From NCBI RefSeq assembly GCF_026460885.1, contig NZ_JAOVZW010000013.1, positions 62,001 to 126,000 of the forward strand: 64,000 bases of DNA, in the 5' to 3' direction. Below are positions 16,489-26,045 of the stretch, one piece after another. The position numbers and the translations under genes are program-made. The stretch comes from Chryseobacterium formosum. Lineage in GTDB: Bacteria; Bacteroidota; Bacteroidia; Flavobacteriales; Weeksellaceae. How positions within the stretch are numbered: position 1 is the first letter of the stretch; each line of letters starts with the position of its first letter. A model generated the notes under the pieces. The model was not told the origin of the DNA and searched no databases. It worked only from the letters and a program-made list of their open reading frames with translations.

Positions 16489-16926
16489 TTATTTCTTGTT
16501 TGTAGTAATCACTAAAGATTTTCTGCCATCTACAGTTTCTACTTTCATGTCTGCAATAATGTCTGCAAAAATATTGATATCTGTATTCTTGAATTCATAT
16601 CCTTCGATGAAAACAGGGGTATCTTGTGGAAGACCGTTTTGAGCATTAAATTTAGCTAAAGACATAAAGTCTAAGGTTCCGAAACTACTTTTAAAAGTAA
16701 CTTCTGATAATCCGTTATCTGCTAAAAACTCATATTTTTTAAGATTTTGAGGCAGGTTTGCTTTCGTTTTATAAACATTTACCTTTTGTAAATGTTCCTT
16801 GTTTGAGTCAAATAAAGCTACAGTTCCAACATTACCATTTGAAACAGCAAATTTTACGTCAGGATTTTTTTGAGCAAATAAAGTTGCGGAAGCGAAGATT
16901 AGTAAAGAATATAGAATTTTTTTCAT
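16489..16926 (-). CDS. Secreted hypothetical protein
   Basis: A 145-residue protein with a signal peptide (MKKILYSLLIFASATLFAQ, cut after residue 19). The mature part has no cysteine and no membrane segment and looks beta-rich (VKFAVSNGNVGTVALFD, SLVITTNKK). I do not recognise a family. Monocistronic, sharing a terminator with rarA. Confidence 0.75.
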   Translation of the reverse strand: MKKILYSLLIFASATLFAQKNPDVKFAVSNGNVGTVALFDSNKEHLQKVNVYKTKANLPQNLKKYEFLADNGLSEVTFKSSFGTLDFMSLAKFNAQNGLPQDTPVFIEGYEFKNTDINIFADIIADMKVETVDGRKSLVITTNKK

Positions 16927-17040
16927 AGTTAATAATATAAGTGTTAAAAACTTGATAAATATACTTACTTTTCACAAAATATCAATGAAAATTTAAAATT
17001 ATTTATAAAATATTGATAGATAATGGTTTTTTACGCTGTT

Positions 17041-19242
17041 TTAAATATTCTTATCATCAAAATCATCATTCTTTTCAACCAAATTTTTAAGCATATTTTT
17101 AAATTTTTGAAACATAAATGAGCTGAGCAATAAAATTATTCCTAAAATAATAAATGCGATGATTCTTGAGACATTATCCATTTGCCAAACATCGTAGAGA
17201 TACAATTTGAGAATGGTAATTCCGAGTAAACTAAAACCAATTTTGTTGAGTTCAGAAATATCTTTTTTAAGTCCGGAAAAAATAAATCCACAAGCTAAAA
17301 CCGCCCAAATAATCGGTAAATATAAAATACTGAAATGTTCTTCAAGCTGAATAAGATTTTCGATAGTTATAGTATTCAAGAAAATATAAATTCGGTAAAA
17401 TTCAAAACTTATGGCAAGAATGCCAACAAAAGAAACAAGCCAGTAACCGATTTTTTCTTTCAAAAATTCTGTTTGATGAATTATTTTTAAAACTAAATAT
17501 AAAAATGGCAAAAGGTAAATCAAATGGATGAAGTAAAAATTGAAACCAATTTCATTTTTAATGATAGCATCAACAATTTGAGATGAAGAAATATGTGCAA
17601 TAAATAGAAACAGCAAGCCATAAATTAAAGTATTGACTAATTTTTCGGATAAGCTTAATTTGTTTTTTGCGATTAATAATAAAGTCACAAACGAAATGCT
17701 GTAGAGAAAACAGTAGGTAAGGATAAGTACAAAATTTTCAGGAGAAAGCTGATAAATTAATTCAAATAAACCTGAAAAATAGATAATTCCAAAACATACG
17801 ATTTTAAAAATATTTTCAAAAAATTCGGTATCACTTTTTTCTTTGGCTTCTTTTTTAAGTAAAATTAAATTGAAAATAACCGTCGCAATCACCACTAAAC
17901 TTGTCAGAAATACAGGATTAAAAATGATGGTTAAATTTTTATTTCCATTAATATACTCCGTCCAAGTCATCATTTGAGATAATATCACCAACGGAAAAAG
18001 GAAATAGAAAAATATTTTGAAAATATTGTGATTGGTTTTTTTCCATATATATAATAGGAGAGAAGCTTCGATTGCCCAAACACTCGTTATTAAATGAGTT
18101 TTAAACTGTAAAGCAATCGCTAAAGTCAAGAGACTGATGCTGATTCCGGCAAAAGCAGAATAATTTCTTTCGAATTTCTTATTTTGATATTCTCTGAACA
18201 TAAAAAATGTATTCGCCATAGCAAAAGTCAGCGGAAAAATACTTAAAGGCTCATATTTCAAAACGTTAAAGATGTAAACCAATCCGATGATGCTGGAGAA
18301 ATTAATCAGAACCAACATCAAAATATCGAGTTTTGAAAGCTGATTTGATTTAAAGTAATTCTGAAGTGCAAAAGCATAAAATATAATGTAAGTAACAATA
18401 TAAAAGATAATGCTCGTAAGATCAGTTTTCTCAACCGTCCAAAAATAAAGATAGGTTGCCGTGAAAATAAAAGCAATCCAGCCCACACTTTTCCAGCTTT
18501 TCAAATAAACAGTAATTAGCATTCCTATATTTAAAAGTGACAAATAAGTGAAAAGGAAAACGTAATTGCTTTGTCCTGTACTAATCATCAAAGGAGCCAA
18601 AAAGCCTCCAAACAAAGAAAAAATGATGAGTGTTTCACTATTATATCGGTAAGAAAGGAAGATTGAAAGCAGTGTGATTGCACAAGTAATTAAAAATGCA
18701 ATGTTTTGCGTGAATAAATTGTACTCTCGAAATGCAATCGTTGTCGTAAAATAAAGCACAGCAATTCCTCCGCCTGTAATGATTGACGAAAATATGCTGT
18801 AATTTTTCCTAATAAAATGTGCTGTAATAATCAGAATGAATCCTGAAAGAAAACCAATTCCTGTTCTTGCGTTTTCGCCAATCCAGTTTTTATCGATCGC
18901 ATATTTTACAAAATAACCGATTCCTAAAACCAAAGTGAAAATCCCGATGATGGTTAAAATATTCTGTTTTACAAAATCAAATAGCGGAGTCAGCCAGTCT
19001 TTTTCAGGTTCAGAATTGTTTTGAATGGTTTCTGAAAATAAATTTTCCTGAATTTCAACTTTCTCGTTTTTTAGGTTTTCAGGTTTAATAGTTTCCGTGA
19101 AAGTATGATGAGATTGCTCAGTATTTATTTTGTCTTTTGATAAATCGGAAATTCTCTGTTCCAGAATTTGAATTTTTCTGTTCAGATTTTGATAAATTAA
19201 AATTATCAATACGATTAATATGACAATCAAAGCATAAACCAT
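17041..19242 (-). CDS. DUF2339 multi-pass membrane protein
   Basis: A 733-residue integral membrane protein. An N-terminal TM helix (residues about 3-18) leads into a short coiled coil, a Glu/Asn-rich linker, then the motif FVKQNILTIIGIFTLVLGIG that opens a long series of roughly 20 membrane helices. The region GYFVKYAIDKNWIGENARTG is the signature by which DUF2339 proteins are recognised. Function is unknown in the family. It begins about 60 bp from the preceding thioesterase stop on the same strand. Confidence 0.85.
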   Translation of the reverse strand: MVYALIVILIVLIILIYQNLNRKIQILEQRISDLSKDKINTEQSHHTFTETIKPENLKNEKVEIQENLFSETIQNNSEPEKDWLTPLFDFVKQNILTIIGIFTLVLGIGYFVKYAIDKNWIGENARTGIGFLSGFILIITAHFIRKNYSIFSSIITGGGIAVLYFTTTIAFREYNLFTQNIAFLITCAITLLSIFLSYRYNSETLIIFSLFGGFLAPLMISTGQSNYVFLFTYLSLLNIGMLITVYLKSWKSVGWIAFIFTATYLYFWTVEKTDLTSIIFYIVTYIIFYAFALQNYFKSNQLSKLDILMLVLINFSSIIGLVYIFNVLKYEPLSIFPLTFAMANTFFMFREYQNKKFERNYSAFAGISISLLTLAIALQFKTHLITSVWAIEASLLLYIWKKTNHNIFKIFFYFLFPLVILSQMMTWTEYINGNKNLTIIFNPVFLTSLVVIATVIFNLILLKKEAKEKSDTEFFENIFKIVCFGIIYFSGLFELIYQLSPENFVLILTYCFLYSISFVTLLLIAKNKLSLSEKLVNTLIYGLLFLFIAHISSSQIVDAIIKNEIGFNFYFIHLIYLLPFLYLVLKIIHQTEFLKEKIGYWLVSFVGILAISFEFYRIYIFLNTITIENLIQLEEHFSILYLPIIWAVLACGFIFSGLKKDISELNKIGFSLLGITILKLYLYDVWQMDNVSRIIAFIILGIILLLSSFMFQKFKNMLKNLVEKNDDFDDKNI

Positions 19243-19305
19243 TCATTTCATTTGTACCAAATATAGTGATTTGAAAGTTTAAGCCTTGAAGGTTTTCGAG
19301 TAGAT

Positions 19306-19725
19306 TTAATTATTTTCTTCCTTCCAGTTTTCTTCTATTAATTTCATTAAAAAATCAGGACATTTTATTACTTTATTTGTTTCGGCATTTAAGAAGAAAA
19401 GGGTAGTGGAAGCTTCTGTGATTTTTACTTGATCTTCGTTGAAAATTTCATATTCAAATTCTATTCTCACTCCAGGAATTTTTCTCATAAAAGTGTGAAT
19501 TTCTAATTTTTGATCGTATAGTGCTGGTTTTAAATACTTAATTTTATAATCAGAAACCGGAAGCCAAATCCCCTGCTTTTCAATCTCGTCATAAGAGATT
19601 CCGATGCTGCGAAAAAGTTCCACGCGGCCCAATTCAAAATATGTTGCATAATTTCCGTAATAAACGTATTTCATGGGATCTGTTTCTGCGTAACGTACTC
19701 GTAATGAGTGTTTTGAGTGTATCAT
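19306..19725 (-). CDS. Acyl-CoA thioesterase, 4-hydroxybenzoyl-CoA thioesterase (YbgC/FadM) type
   Basis: A 139-residue hotdog-fold thioesterase. The active-site pattern is RYAETDPMKYVYYGNYATYF, with the catalytic Asp in ETD and the Tyr/Asn following, typical of the YbgC/FadM branch; ELGRVELFRSIGISY follows. The ATG at 19725 is chosen because a -7 box at 19748-19755 places the transcript start downstream of the longer in-frame ATG at 19746. The substrate is unknown. Confidence 0.88.
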   Translation of the reverse strand: MIHSKHSLRVRYAETDPMKYVYYGNYATYFELGRVELFRSIGISYDEIEKQGIWLPVSDYKIKYLKPALYDQKLEIHTFMRKIPGVRIEFEYEIFNEDQVKITEASTTLFFLNAETNKVIKCPDFLMKLIEENWKEENN

Positions 19726-19747
19726 TTTAAGCTTTGAATTATACATA

Positions 19748-19755
19748 CAAATATA
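19748..19755 (-). promoter_or_regulatory. -7 box TATATTTG of the thioesterase gene
   Basis: Minus-strand TANNTTTG match. Transcription would start near 19742, which decides for the start codon at 19725. Confidence 0.5.
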
Positions 19756-19860
19756 TTTTTAAATAATCAATAAGCGAAATATTTTTTTTTAAAGATAAAA
19801 AACATGACCTTTGTCTTCCTCCTAAAAACGACTAACCAAAGAATAATCAGGGCATAAAAA

Positions 19861-21315
19861 ATGGATGAAAATTTAATGATGATATGGCAGAAATGCCTTC
19901 AGTTTATGCGAGACAATCTCAATGCAGCTGAAGATAATTCTGATCTTAAAAAGCTTGAAAAATCTTTCGATTTACTATTTGACAAAGTACAGCCAATTTC
20001 GTTGGTTGACAATAATCTTACGTTGATGGTTCCGAGTGATTTTTACAAAGAATATATTGAAGATAACTATCTGTCATTGCTTTCTGCTGCCCTAAAGAAA
20101 AACATTGGTAAAGGCGTTAAACTTTGGTATTCGGTAATGGAAAATAAGCCAAGTGGTTTAGAAAAACCTGTTACCATGAACATGAAAGGGAAAACTGTTC
20201 CTACTCCAAAAGTTCAGGAGACAATGCCACAAGGCTTTTCCGGTAATATTGTAAATCCTTTTGTCGTTCCGGGAATCAAAAAAGTAAATATTGATTCTAA
20301 TCTTAAAGCTGATTTTTCTTTTGATAATTATGTGGAAGGAGAAAGCAATAAATTTGCTTCGACTGTTGCAAGATCAATTGCAAAAAGACCTGGAGCAACG
20401 GCTTTCAACCCATTATTTTTATACGGAGGTTATGGTGTTGGTAAAACGCACTTAGGTCAGGCTGTAGGTTTGGAAGTAAAAAGTCAGTTTCCTGATAAAG
20501 TGGTGCTTTATTTATCTTCAGAGAAGTTTATTCAACAATTTATTTCATCAGCAAAAGCTCATAAACAGACAGAATTTGCCAATTTTTATCAAATGGTAGA
20601 TGTTCTGATTATTGATGATATTCAGTTTTTGTCTGGAAAATCTGCAACACAAGACAGTTTCTTCCATATTTTCGACTATTTACATCAAAACGGAAAGCAG
20701 ATTATCCTTACTTCAGATAAAGCTCCGGTTGATATTATGGATATTCAAGACAGAATTGTTTCTCGTTTCAAATGGGGACTTTCTGCGGAAATCAAATCTC
20801 CGGATTTGAGTACACGTAAGCAAATTATCGTGGATAAATTAAGCAGAGACGGTATTGTTCTTACCGAAGATATGCTAGATTTCCTTGCAGCAGAAGTGAA
20901 AACAAACGTTAGAGAACTAATTGGCGTTATTAATTCTGTAATTGCTTATTCTACAATTTATAAATCAGATTTAAGTCTTGAATTATTAAAGGAAACAATT
21001 AGTAAAATTGCGGCTAATCAGAAAAAAGTCATCAATATTCCTTATATTCAGGATGTTGTTTGTGATTATTTCGGAATTAAAAGAGAGCAACTTTTATCTA
21101 AAACCAGAAAAAGAGAAATCGCTCTTCCTAGACAATTGGCAATGTATTTTGCAAAAGAATTTACCAATGCTACTTTTACCAAAATTGGAGAAGAAATGGG
21201 AGGTAAAGATCATTCAACTGTAATGTACGCTTGTGAAACAATTAAAGATGTTTCTAGAATTGATAAGGAAATAAAAAAATACGTAAAAGAATTGACAGAA
21301 AAAATCAAACATTAA
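19861..21315 (+). CDS. dnaA: Chromosomal replication initiator DnaA
   Basis: A 484-residue DnaA that binds DnaA boxes and opens the origin. Domain I lies at the N-terminus (MIWQKCLQFMRDN...), a variable linker covers about 90-150, and the AAA+ domain starts FSFDNYVEG with Walker A GGYGVGKTH (Lys195) and Walker B VLIIDDIQFLSG. Domain IV ends with the DNA-binding signature GGKDHSTVMYA. Complete and normal in length. No DnaA boxes were seen in the short flanking spaces, so the origin is probably elsewhere. Confidence 0.98.
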   Translation: MDENLMMIWQKCLQFMRDNLNAAEDNSDLKKLEKSFDLLFDKVQPISLVDNNLTLMVPSDFYKEYIEDNYLSLLSAALKKNIGKGVKLWYSVMENKPSGLEKPVTMNMKGKTVPTPKVQETMPQGFSGNIVNPFVVPGIKKVNIDSNLKADFSFDNYVEGESNKFASTVARSIAKRPGATAFNPLFLYGGYGVGKTHLGQAVGLEVKSQFPDKVVLYLSSEKFIQQFISSAKAHKQTEFANFYQMVDVLIIDDIQFLSGKSATQDSFFHIFDYLHQNGKQIILTSDKAPVDIMDIQDRIVSRFKWGLSAEIKSPDLSTRKQIIVDKLSRDGIVLTEDMLDFLAAEVKTNVRELIGVINSVIAYSTIYKSDLSLELLKETISKIAANQKKVINIPYIQDVVCDYFGIKREQLLSKTRKREIALPRQLAMYFAKEFTNATFTKIGEEMGGKDHSTVMYACETIKDVSRIDKEIKKYVKELTEKIKH

Positions 21316-21338
21316 TTCTGTACAAAATATTTATAGAA

Positions 21339-21367
21339 AGGAGAATAGAATTATTCTCCTTTTTTTA
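21339..21367 (+). terminator. Terminator after dnaA
   Basis: An AGGAGAATA/TATTCTCCT stem followed by a T-run. Confidence 0.85.
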
Positions 21368-21369
21368 TT

Positions 21370-21377
21370 TAGCTTTG
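21370..21377 (+). promoter_or_regulatory. -7 box TAGCTTTG of the phosphatase gene
   Basis: TANNTTTG match directly after the dnaA terminator and 45 bp before the ATG at 21423. Confidence 0.5.
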
Positions 21378-21422
21378 TTTTTGAAAGGAATTTTTATTAA
21401 TTAAATTTTAAATAGTATTGAA

Positions 21423-21893
21423 ATGAAAATCTTAATGGTTTGTCTCGGAAATATTTGTAGAAGCCCTTTAGCAGAAGGAATTATGAGGTCGAAACTTCCT
21501 GAGCATTTCTTCGTAGATTCTGCCGGAACAATTGATATGCACAAAGGAAATCAACCCGATAAAAGATCAGTAAAAACGGCTTTAAAATACGGAATAGATA
21601 TTTCAAAACAGACTTCAAGACCTATTACTACAGAAGACTTGAATCATTTCGATAAAATTTATTGTATGGATTTGAGTAATTTGGAAAATGTAATTTCTTT
21701 AGCTCAAAACGAGGAACAAAGAAGTAAAGTTTCATTATTAATGGAAGCCGCAGATTTAAATCATGCTTCAGGAGAAGTTCCCGATCCTTATTGGGACGGA
21801 ATTGATGGTTTCGAAAAAGTATATCATCAATTGGATGAAGCCTGCGAAAAAATTGCTGAAAAACTTCTCATTTCAAAAACTCAAAATTCATAA
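21423..21893 (+). CDS. Low-molecular-weight protein-tyrosine phosphatase
   Basis: A 156-residue LMW-PTP. The catalytic P-loop CLGNICRSP (residues 7-15) gives the CX5R(S/T) motif with nucleophile Cys7 and Arg13, and the general acid is the Asp of VPDPYW near the C-terminus. It removes phosphate from phosphotyrosine proteins. It lies 17 bp before an RsmI-family methylase, so the two are probably one transcript. Confidence 0.93.
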   Translation: MKILMVCLGNICRSPLAEGIMRSKLPEHFFVDSAGTIDMHKGNQPDKRSVKTALKYGIDISKQTSRPITTEDLNHFDKIYCMDLSNLENVISLAQNEEQRSKVSLLMEAADLNHASGEVPDPYWDGIDGFEKVYHQLDEACEKIAEKLLISKTQNS

Positions 21894-21910
21894 TTCATAA
21901 CTCTTCAAAT

Positions 21911-22609
21911 ATGCTTTTTCTACTTCCCGCTTATCTTTCAGAAAATACTTCTATCAATCATTTTTCGCCTGTAATAAAAGATTATATCATGCAGACCGAT
22001 TATTTTTTTGTTGAAAATGAAAAAACAGCCAGAAAAGTAATCAAATTTTTTGCTCCAGAGAAAAAACAGTCGGATTTAAAACTTTTTCTTTTAGATAAAT
22101 ACACAGAAAATGCAGATATCAAAGAAGCTCAGGACAGAATGCTGAACGGTCAGGATTTTGGTTTGCTTTCAGAAGCGGGACTTCCGTGCATTGCTGATCC
22201 CGGAAATTTAATTGTAAAATGGTGTCACGAAAAAAATATCAGAGTTATTCCGATTTCAGGGCCATCATCTATTATTTTAGCTTTAATTTCAAGTGGTTTT
22301 AATGGTCAGGAATTCACTTTCAACGGTTACCTTCCGATTGAAAAAGGTGAGAAGAAAAAGAGAATCCAACATTTAGAAAGCGAACTTCAGAAAACTGGTT
22401 ACTCGCAGATTTTCATGGAAACACCTTACAGAAATAATGCGCTATTTGAAGATTTAACTAAATTTCTATCACCCAATACAAAGCTTTGTATTGCTGCAAA
22501 TATTAATGATCCTGAGCATGAATTTATCAAAACAAAAACGATAAAAGACTGGCAAAAACAGAAGCCTGAATTACATAAAATTCCCGCAGTTTTTGTTTTA
22601 GGGAAATAA
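21911..22609 (+). CDS. RsmI-family SAM-dependent methyltransferase (tetrapyrrole methylase fold)
   Basis: A 232-residue protein of the tetrapyrrole-methylase fold related to RsmI, the 16S rRNA C1402 ribose methylase. Motifs: SEAGLPCIADPGNLIV and PISGPSSIILALISSGFNGQ (the SAM-binding GPSS region), then FNGYLPIEKGEKKKRI and FMETPYRN. The N-terminus is short compared with canonical RsmI and lacks its GN(L)GD-type start, as in the Bacteroidetes branch. rRNA methylation is likely but not proven. Confidence 0.85.
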   Translation: MLFLLPAYLSENTSINHFSPVIKDYIMQTDYFFVENEKTARKVIKFFAPEKKQSDLKLFLLDKYTENADIKEAQDRMLNGQDFGLLSEAGLPCIADPGNLIVKWCHEKNIRVIPISGPSSIILALISSGFNGQEFTFNGYLPIEKGEKKKRIQHLESELQKTGYSQIFMETPYRNNALFEDLTKFLSPNTKLCIAANINDPEHEFIKTKTIKDWQKQKPELHKIPAVFVLGK

Positions 22610-22758
22610 TTTTAACGTCGGACAGATTAAACAAATTGAGCGGATTATTAGTGATATTTGTGTTTCAAAAAATCCTTAATTTATTATTTAACAGCCATTA
22701 ACAACTCTTTAGCATCATTCTTGTCATTACATACTTATAACATTAAAAATTATTAAAT

Positions 22759-23136
22759 ATGTCTGACAAAAAATTAGCTGGTCTTTGGATCGATACTCAG
22801 AAAGCGGTAGTTGTAAAAAATCATGATGCACAAAATGCATTCAAGTTTTTCTTATGCAGTCCGGTAAAAGCAATTATTCAGCACGGGAATTCAAGTGAAA
22901 ATGCGGGAAACAATGCTGAACAAACCAATAAAGTAAAATTCTTCAAAGAGGTGGAGCATCTTCTTACAAATTCTGAAGAGGTATTGATTACCGGTCCGGG
23001 AACGATTCAGGAGGAACTAAAAAAACATTTGCATGACACTGCACAGTTTAAGGATTTAAAAATAACTTTAGAAACTTCACAGCAAATGTCTGATGAGCAG
23101 GTTTTAGAAACTGTTAAAACACATTTTAATGCTTAA
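22759..23136 (+). CDS. Small conserved protein, possible eRF1/Pelota domain-3-like fold
   Basis: A 125-residue soluble protein. The segment VLITGPGTIQEELKKHLHD (residues about 76-94) resembles the GPG-containing strand-helix of eRF1/Pelota domain 3 and of bacterial 'host attachment/BaeRF' proteins. The start KKLAGLWIDTQKAVVV fits the first strand of the same fold. No catalytic motif is visible. This is a fold guess only; the role is unknown. Monocistronic, with a strong terminator. Confidence 0.75.
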   Translation: MSDKKLAGLWIDTQKAVVVKNHDAQNAFKFFLCSPVKAIIQHGNSSENAGNNAEQTNKVKFFKEVEHLLTNSEEVLITGPGTIQEELKKHLHDTAQFKDLKITLETSQQMSDEQVLETVKTHFNA

Positions 23137-23157
23137 ATAAATTGTTTATTGCAAAGA

Positions 23158-23192
23158 AACATCCGAATACTTTTGATATTCGGATGTTTTTG
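23158..23192. terminator. Terminator between converging genes
   Basis: An ACATCCGAATA/TATTCGGATGT stem with T-run. Confidence 0.85.
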
Positions 23193-23202
23193 TTTTAGGA
23201 TA

Positions 23203-24081
23203 TTATTTTTTCAGTCTGCTTTTTTGCCATTTCCTCCAAATTAAAATAATAATCGGAATTAATAAAAGGAAAGGCCAAAAAGAGATAATTCCAAGGAAAA
23301 AAGTGACAAAACTATTCCAACCTTCTGTAAAAGAATCTCCGAAACGGCTTCTAAAACCAATGTTTGAAGTTGTAGAACTTCTTACTTTTTCTTTATATAA
23401 AACTAAATTCAATGTGCTGTAATTTACACGGTCATCAATGAAGCGAAGTCTGCCTTCTGAAACGTCAATTTCATCTTCAAGCTCACGAATATTCTCCTGA
23501 ATTTCCAACATATCTTTCGTTGTTTTTGCACTTCGAAGCATATCTCTGTATTTTTCAAGATAAATTTTCTTGTTGCCTAATTTTATCGAAACATCGGTAT
23601 ACTCCTCTGTCACATCATCTGAAGAAATGCTTTTAGATAAAACGGAACCTATTCCATTAGAAAAAGAATTAACCAAACCATCAAAATTTTTATGCGGAAC
23701 CCGTATCGTTAAAAACAATCTTTCATCAATATCTGTGTTAACAAAACGTTCTGTCTGGATATAAGCATTATTCTTTTTTACAATTGCAGTGGTTTGATTT
23801 TGAGCTTCTCTAATTTCTGCAATCTGAATTTCTATTTCACCATTTTTAATGATTTTCTTTGCAATGACATTATTTTCCGGTGCTGAAACTTTGAGCTCGA
23901 TATTTTCTTCTTTAGCAGAAACCATTGCACTTATTGGAACTTCCTGTTTGGGTGGAGGTGGAGGAGGAACTTTATCCTCAGAAATAACTTCCATTAGTTG
24001 AGTTTTTACTTCCTCCTGATTTTCAGATTTATTGCAACTAAAAAGGAGAAGGAGGGATAATGGAATAAATATTTTTTTCAT
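23203..24081 (-). CDS. DUF4349 lipoprotein
   Basis: A 292-residue lipoprotein. The signal peptide ends in the lipobox LLLFSC (Cys16). A Pro-rich linker follows, then the DUF4349 core with LTIRVPHKNFDGLVNSFS, SISSDDVTEEYTDVSIKL and a coiled coil (about 180-215, ENIRELEDEIDVSEGRL), and finally a C-terminal TM helix (FWPFLLLIPIIILIW) with a basic tail. Being anchored at both ends suggests an envelope-spanning or membrane-tethered role; family function is unknown. Confidence 0.88.
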   Translation of the reverse strand: MKKIFIPLSLLLLFSCNKSENQEEVKTQLMEVISEDKVPPPPPPKQEVPISAMVSAKEENIELKVSAPENNVIAKKIIKNGEIEIQIAEIREAQNQTTAIVKKNNAYIQTERFVNTDIDERLFLTIRVPHKNFDGLVNSFSNGIGSVLSKSISSDDVTEEYTDVSIKLGNKKIYLEKYRDMLRSAKTTKDMLEIQENIRELEDEIDVSEGRLRFIDDRVNYSTLNLVLYKEKVRSSTTSNIGFRSRFGDSFTEGWNSFVTFFLGIISFWPFLLLIPIIILIWRKWQKSRLKK

Positions 24082-24150
24082 AGATCAATTTTTGTGAGTT
24101 TGAGCAAAAACTATGCTTAAAAATCAGAATTACTTTTATATTTTTATCAA

Positions 24151-25218
24151 ATGAAAAAGAGTCTTTTAGTATTTTCGCTTTTACCTTATTTATTTTTCGC
24201 TCAGGAAACTCCGAAATTAACGGATGAAATGGCCATAAAACTCTCAGAAAAACCACTTCACTGCATCAATCAGGAATATCCAAATAAAACGGCACATATT
24301 ATTAATAATGAAAATGAAGTAACTCTTAGTCCGAAAGATTTGCACCCAAGTTTTTATGGTTGTTTTGATTGGCACAGCTCTGTTCATGGACATTGGATGT
24401 TGGTTCGTTTGTTAAAAACAAAGCCTAATTTATCGGTTGCAAAAGACATTGAAAATATTTTAGACAATTCATTTAAAAAAGAAAATTTACAGATTGAAGC
24501 AGATTATTTTACAAAATATCAGCTAACGACGACTTTCGAAAGAACTTACGGTTGGGCCTGGTTGTTAAAACTTGACGAAGAATTAACAACCTGGAATCAT
24601 CCAAAAGCAAAAATATGGCATCAGAATTTAAAACCTTTAACGGATAAAATTCTTGCTTCATGGAAAACCTTTTTGCCAAAACAAACCTATCCAAACAGAA
24701 CTGGAGTTCATCCAAATACTGCTTTTGCAATGGTTTTTGCACTCGATTGGGCGAGAGCAACTGGTGATAAAGCTTTTGAGAACGAACTGATTGAGAAAGC
24801 AAAATATTTTTATTTAAACAATATAAAAACTCCCGCATATCTTGAACCGGATGGTTCAGATTTCTTTTCTCCAAGTCTTGAAATTGCAGATTTAATGCGA
24901 AGAATTCTTCCTCAAAAAGAATTTGTAAATTGGCTTGACAATTTCTACGAAAAAAGAAGTCTTGAAAATATTTCTAAAATCCCAGTAGTAAGTGATTTGA
25001 GCGATTATCAAACCGTTCATTTGGTTGGTTTGTCGTTCACAAAAGCTTGGTGTATGAAAGGAATTGCAAAATCTCTTCCTGAAAATCATCCTTTGAAAAA
25101 AGAATTTCAAAAAATAGCAACTATATTTTTAAATAATGGACTTCCATTACTATTTCAAGGGAATTATGGCGGAGATCATTGGCTCGCAAGTTTTGCAGTA
25201 TATGCTTTGGAAGAGTAA
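24151..25218 (+). CDS. DUF2891 family secreted protein
   Basis: A 355-residue exported protein with signal peptide MKKSLLVFSLLPYLFFAQ (cut after residue 18). Conserved-looking motifs are HPSFYGCFDWHSSVHGHWML, TYGWAWLLKL, RTGVHPNTAFA and NYGGDHWLASFAVYAL; this His/Trp-rich alpha-helical pattern is what DUF2891 proteins share and recalls alpha/alpha-barrel enzymes. Reaction unknown. Divergent from the DUF4349 gene across 69 bp. Confidence 0.85.
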   Translation: MKKSLLVFSLLPYLFFAQETPKLTDEMAIKLSEKPLHCINQEYPNKTAHIINNENEVTLSPKDLHPSFYGCFDWHSSVHGHWMLVRLLKTKPNLSVAKDIENILDNSFKKENLQIEADYFTKYQLTTTFERTYGWAWLLKLDEELTTWNHPKAKIWHQNLKPLTDKILASWKTFLPKQTYPNRTGVHPNTAFAMVFALDWARATGDKAFENELIEKAKYFYLNNIKTPAYLEPDGSDFFSPSLEIADLMRRILPQKEFVNWLDNFYEKRSLENISKIPVVSDLSDYQTVHLVGLSFTKAWCMKGIAKSLPENHPLKKEFQKIATIFLNNGLPLLFQGNYGGDHWLASFAVYALEE

Positions 25219-25226
25219 AGCAAAAA

Positions 25227-25258
25227 AATCTGCCAAATTTTGACAGATTTTGTGAATA
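25227..25258. terminator. Terminator between DUF2891 gene and ferritin
   Basis: An AATCTG(C)CAAA/TTTTG(A)CAGATT hairpin followed by TTTTG, between converging genes. Confidence 0.6.
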
Positions 25259-25274
25259 ATTTTTTGTAAATTTT

Positions 25275-25826
25275 TTATGGATTAGCTCCTGTAGCTTCCT
25301 GCGCTAAAGGAACATCATTTGGTGCTGAAGCCATTGCATTATCTAAAGTAAATAGCGATTCATCTGTAGCACGGTCACCACCCGCAATTTTCAATTTATC
25401 AATTAAATTTGAAGCCAAAGTTTCTTCTTCGATTTGTTCTTGAACAAACCATTGCATAAAATTCCAAGTTGCCCAATCTTTTTCTTGCAAAGCCAGATCA
25501 ACCAATGCGTAAATAGATGTCGTATTATCAACTTCATGTTGGAATACTCCATCAAAACAAGCCGTTAAATTTTCAGGATCTGCAGGTGGAGCAGGAATGG
25601 CATCAACTTTTGGTTTTCCACCTCTGTTTAAAACATATTCCATAAATTTTATCGAATGATTTCTTTCTTCCTGCGAATGGCGGTACAAGAAATTAGCAAT
25701 CCCACTGTAACCTTTGTCATCGGCCCAAATTCCATACGATAAAAATGTATGTGAAGCGTGAATTTCTTTATTCATTTGATCGCTCAATGCTTTTTCCAGC
25801 GTAGGTGAAAGTCTGTTGGTATTCAT
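25275..25826 (-). CDS. ftnA: Bacterial ferritin
   Basis: A 183-residue non-haem ferritin that oxidises and stores iron in a 24-mer cage. Ferroxidase ligands appear as the Glu of QMNKEIHASHTFL, the Glu/His pair of QEERNHSIKFMEY, and the Glu residues of EVDNTTSIY and EQIEEETLASNL. Length is normal, with a slightly extended Pro/Ala-rich tail. Monocistronic. Confidence 0.95.
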   Translation of the reverse strand: MNTNRLSPTLEKALSDQMNKEIHASHTFLSYGIWADDKGYSGIANFLYRHSQEERNHSIKFMEYVLNRGGKPKVDAIPAPPADPENLTACFDGVFQHEVDNTTSIYALVDLALQEKDWATWNFMQWFVQEQIEEETLASNLIDKLKIAGGDRATDESLFTLDNAMASAPNDVPLAQEATGANP

Positions 25827-26045
25827 AATTGTATATTTTAGTGTAATTATGATTATTGATACAAAAATGATTCCGTGAAAAGTTTTGTTTATGAAATATT
25901 AAAACCTATGATATGTAAAAATTTGTAAATCAATTGTTTGCGAGTATAATTTATAGTTAGTCTAAAATAAAAAAAGCCAAAACTTCTTCGGAATTGACTT
26001 TTAATAGATTGTAATAATAAAGAATTTAAAATTTGAAAATCAAAC

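Noticed and set aside
19747..19860. oriC next to dnaA
   Set aside because: No DnaA boxes of the TTATCCACA type were seen in the short upstream space or after the gene.
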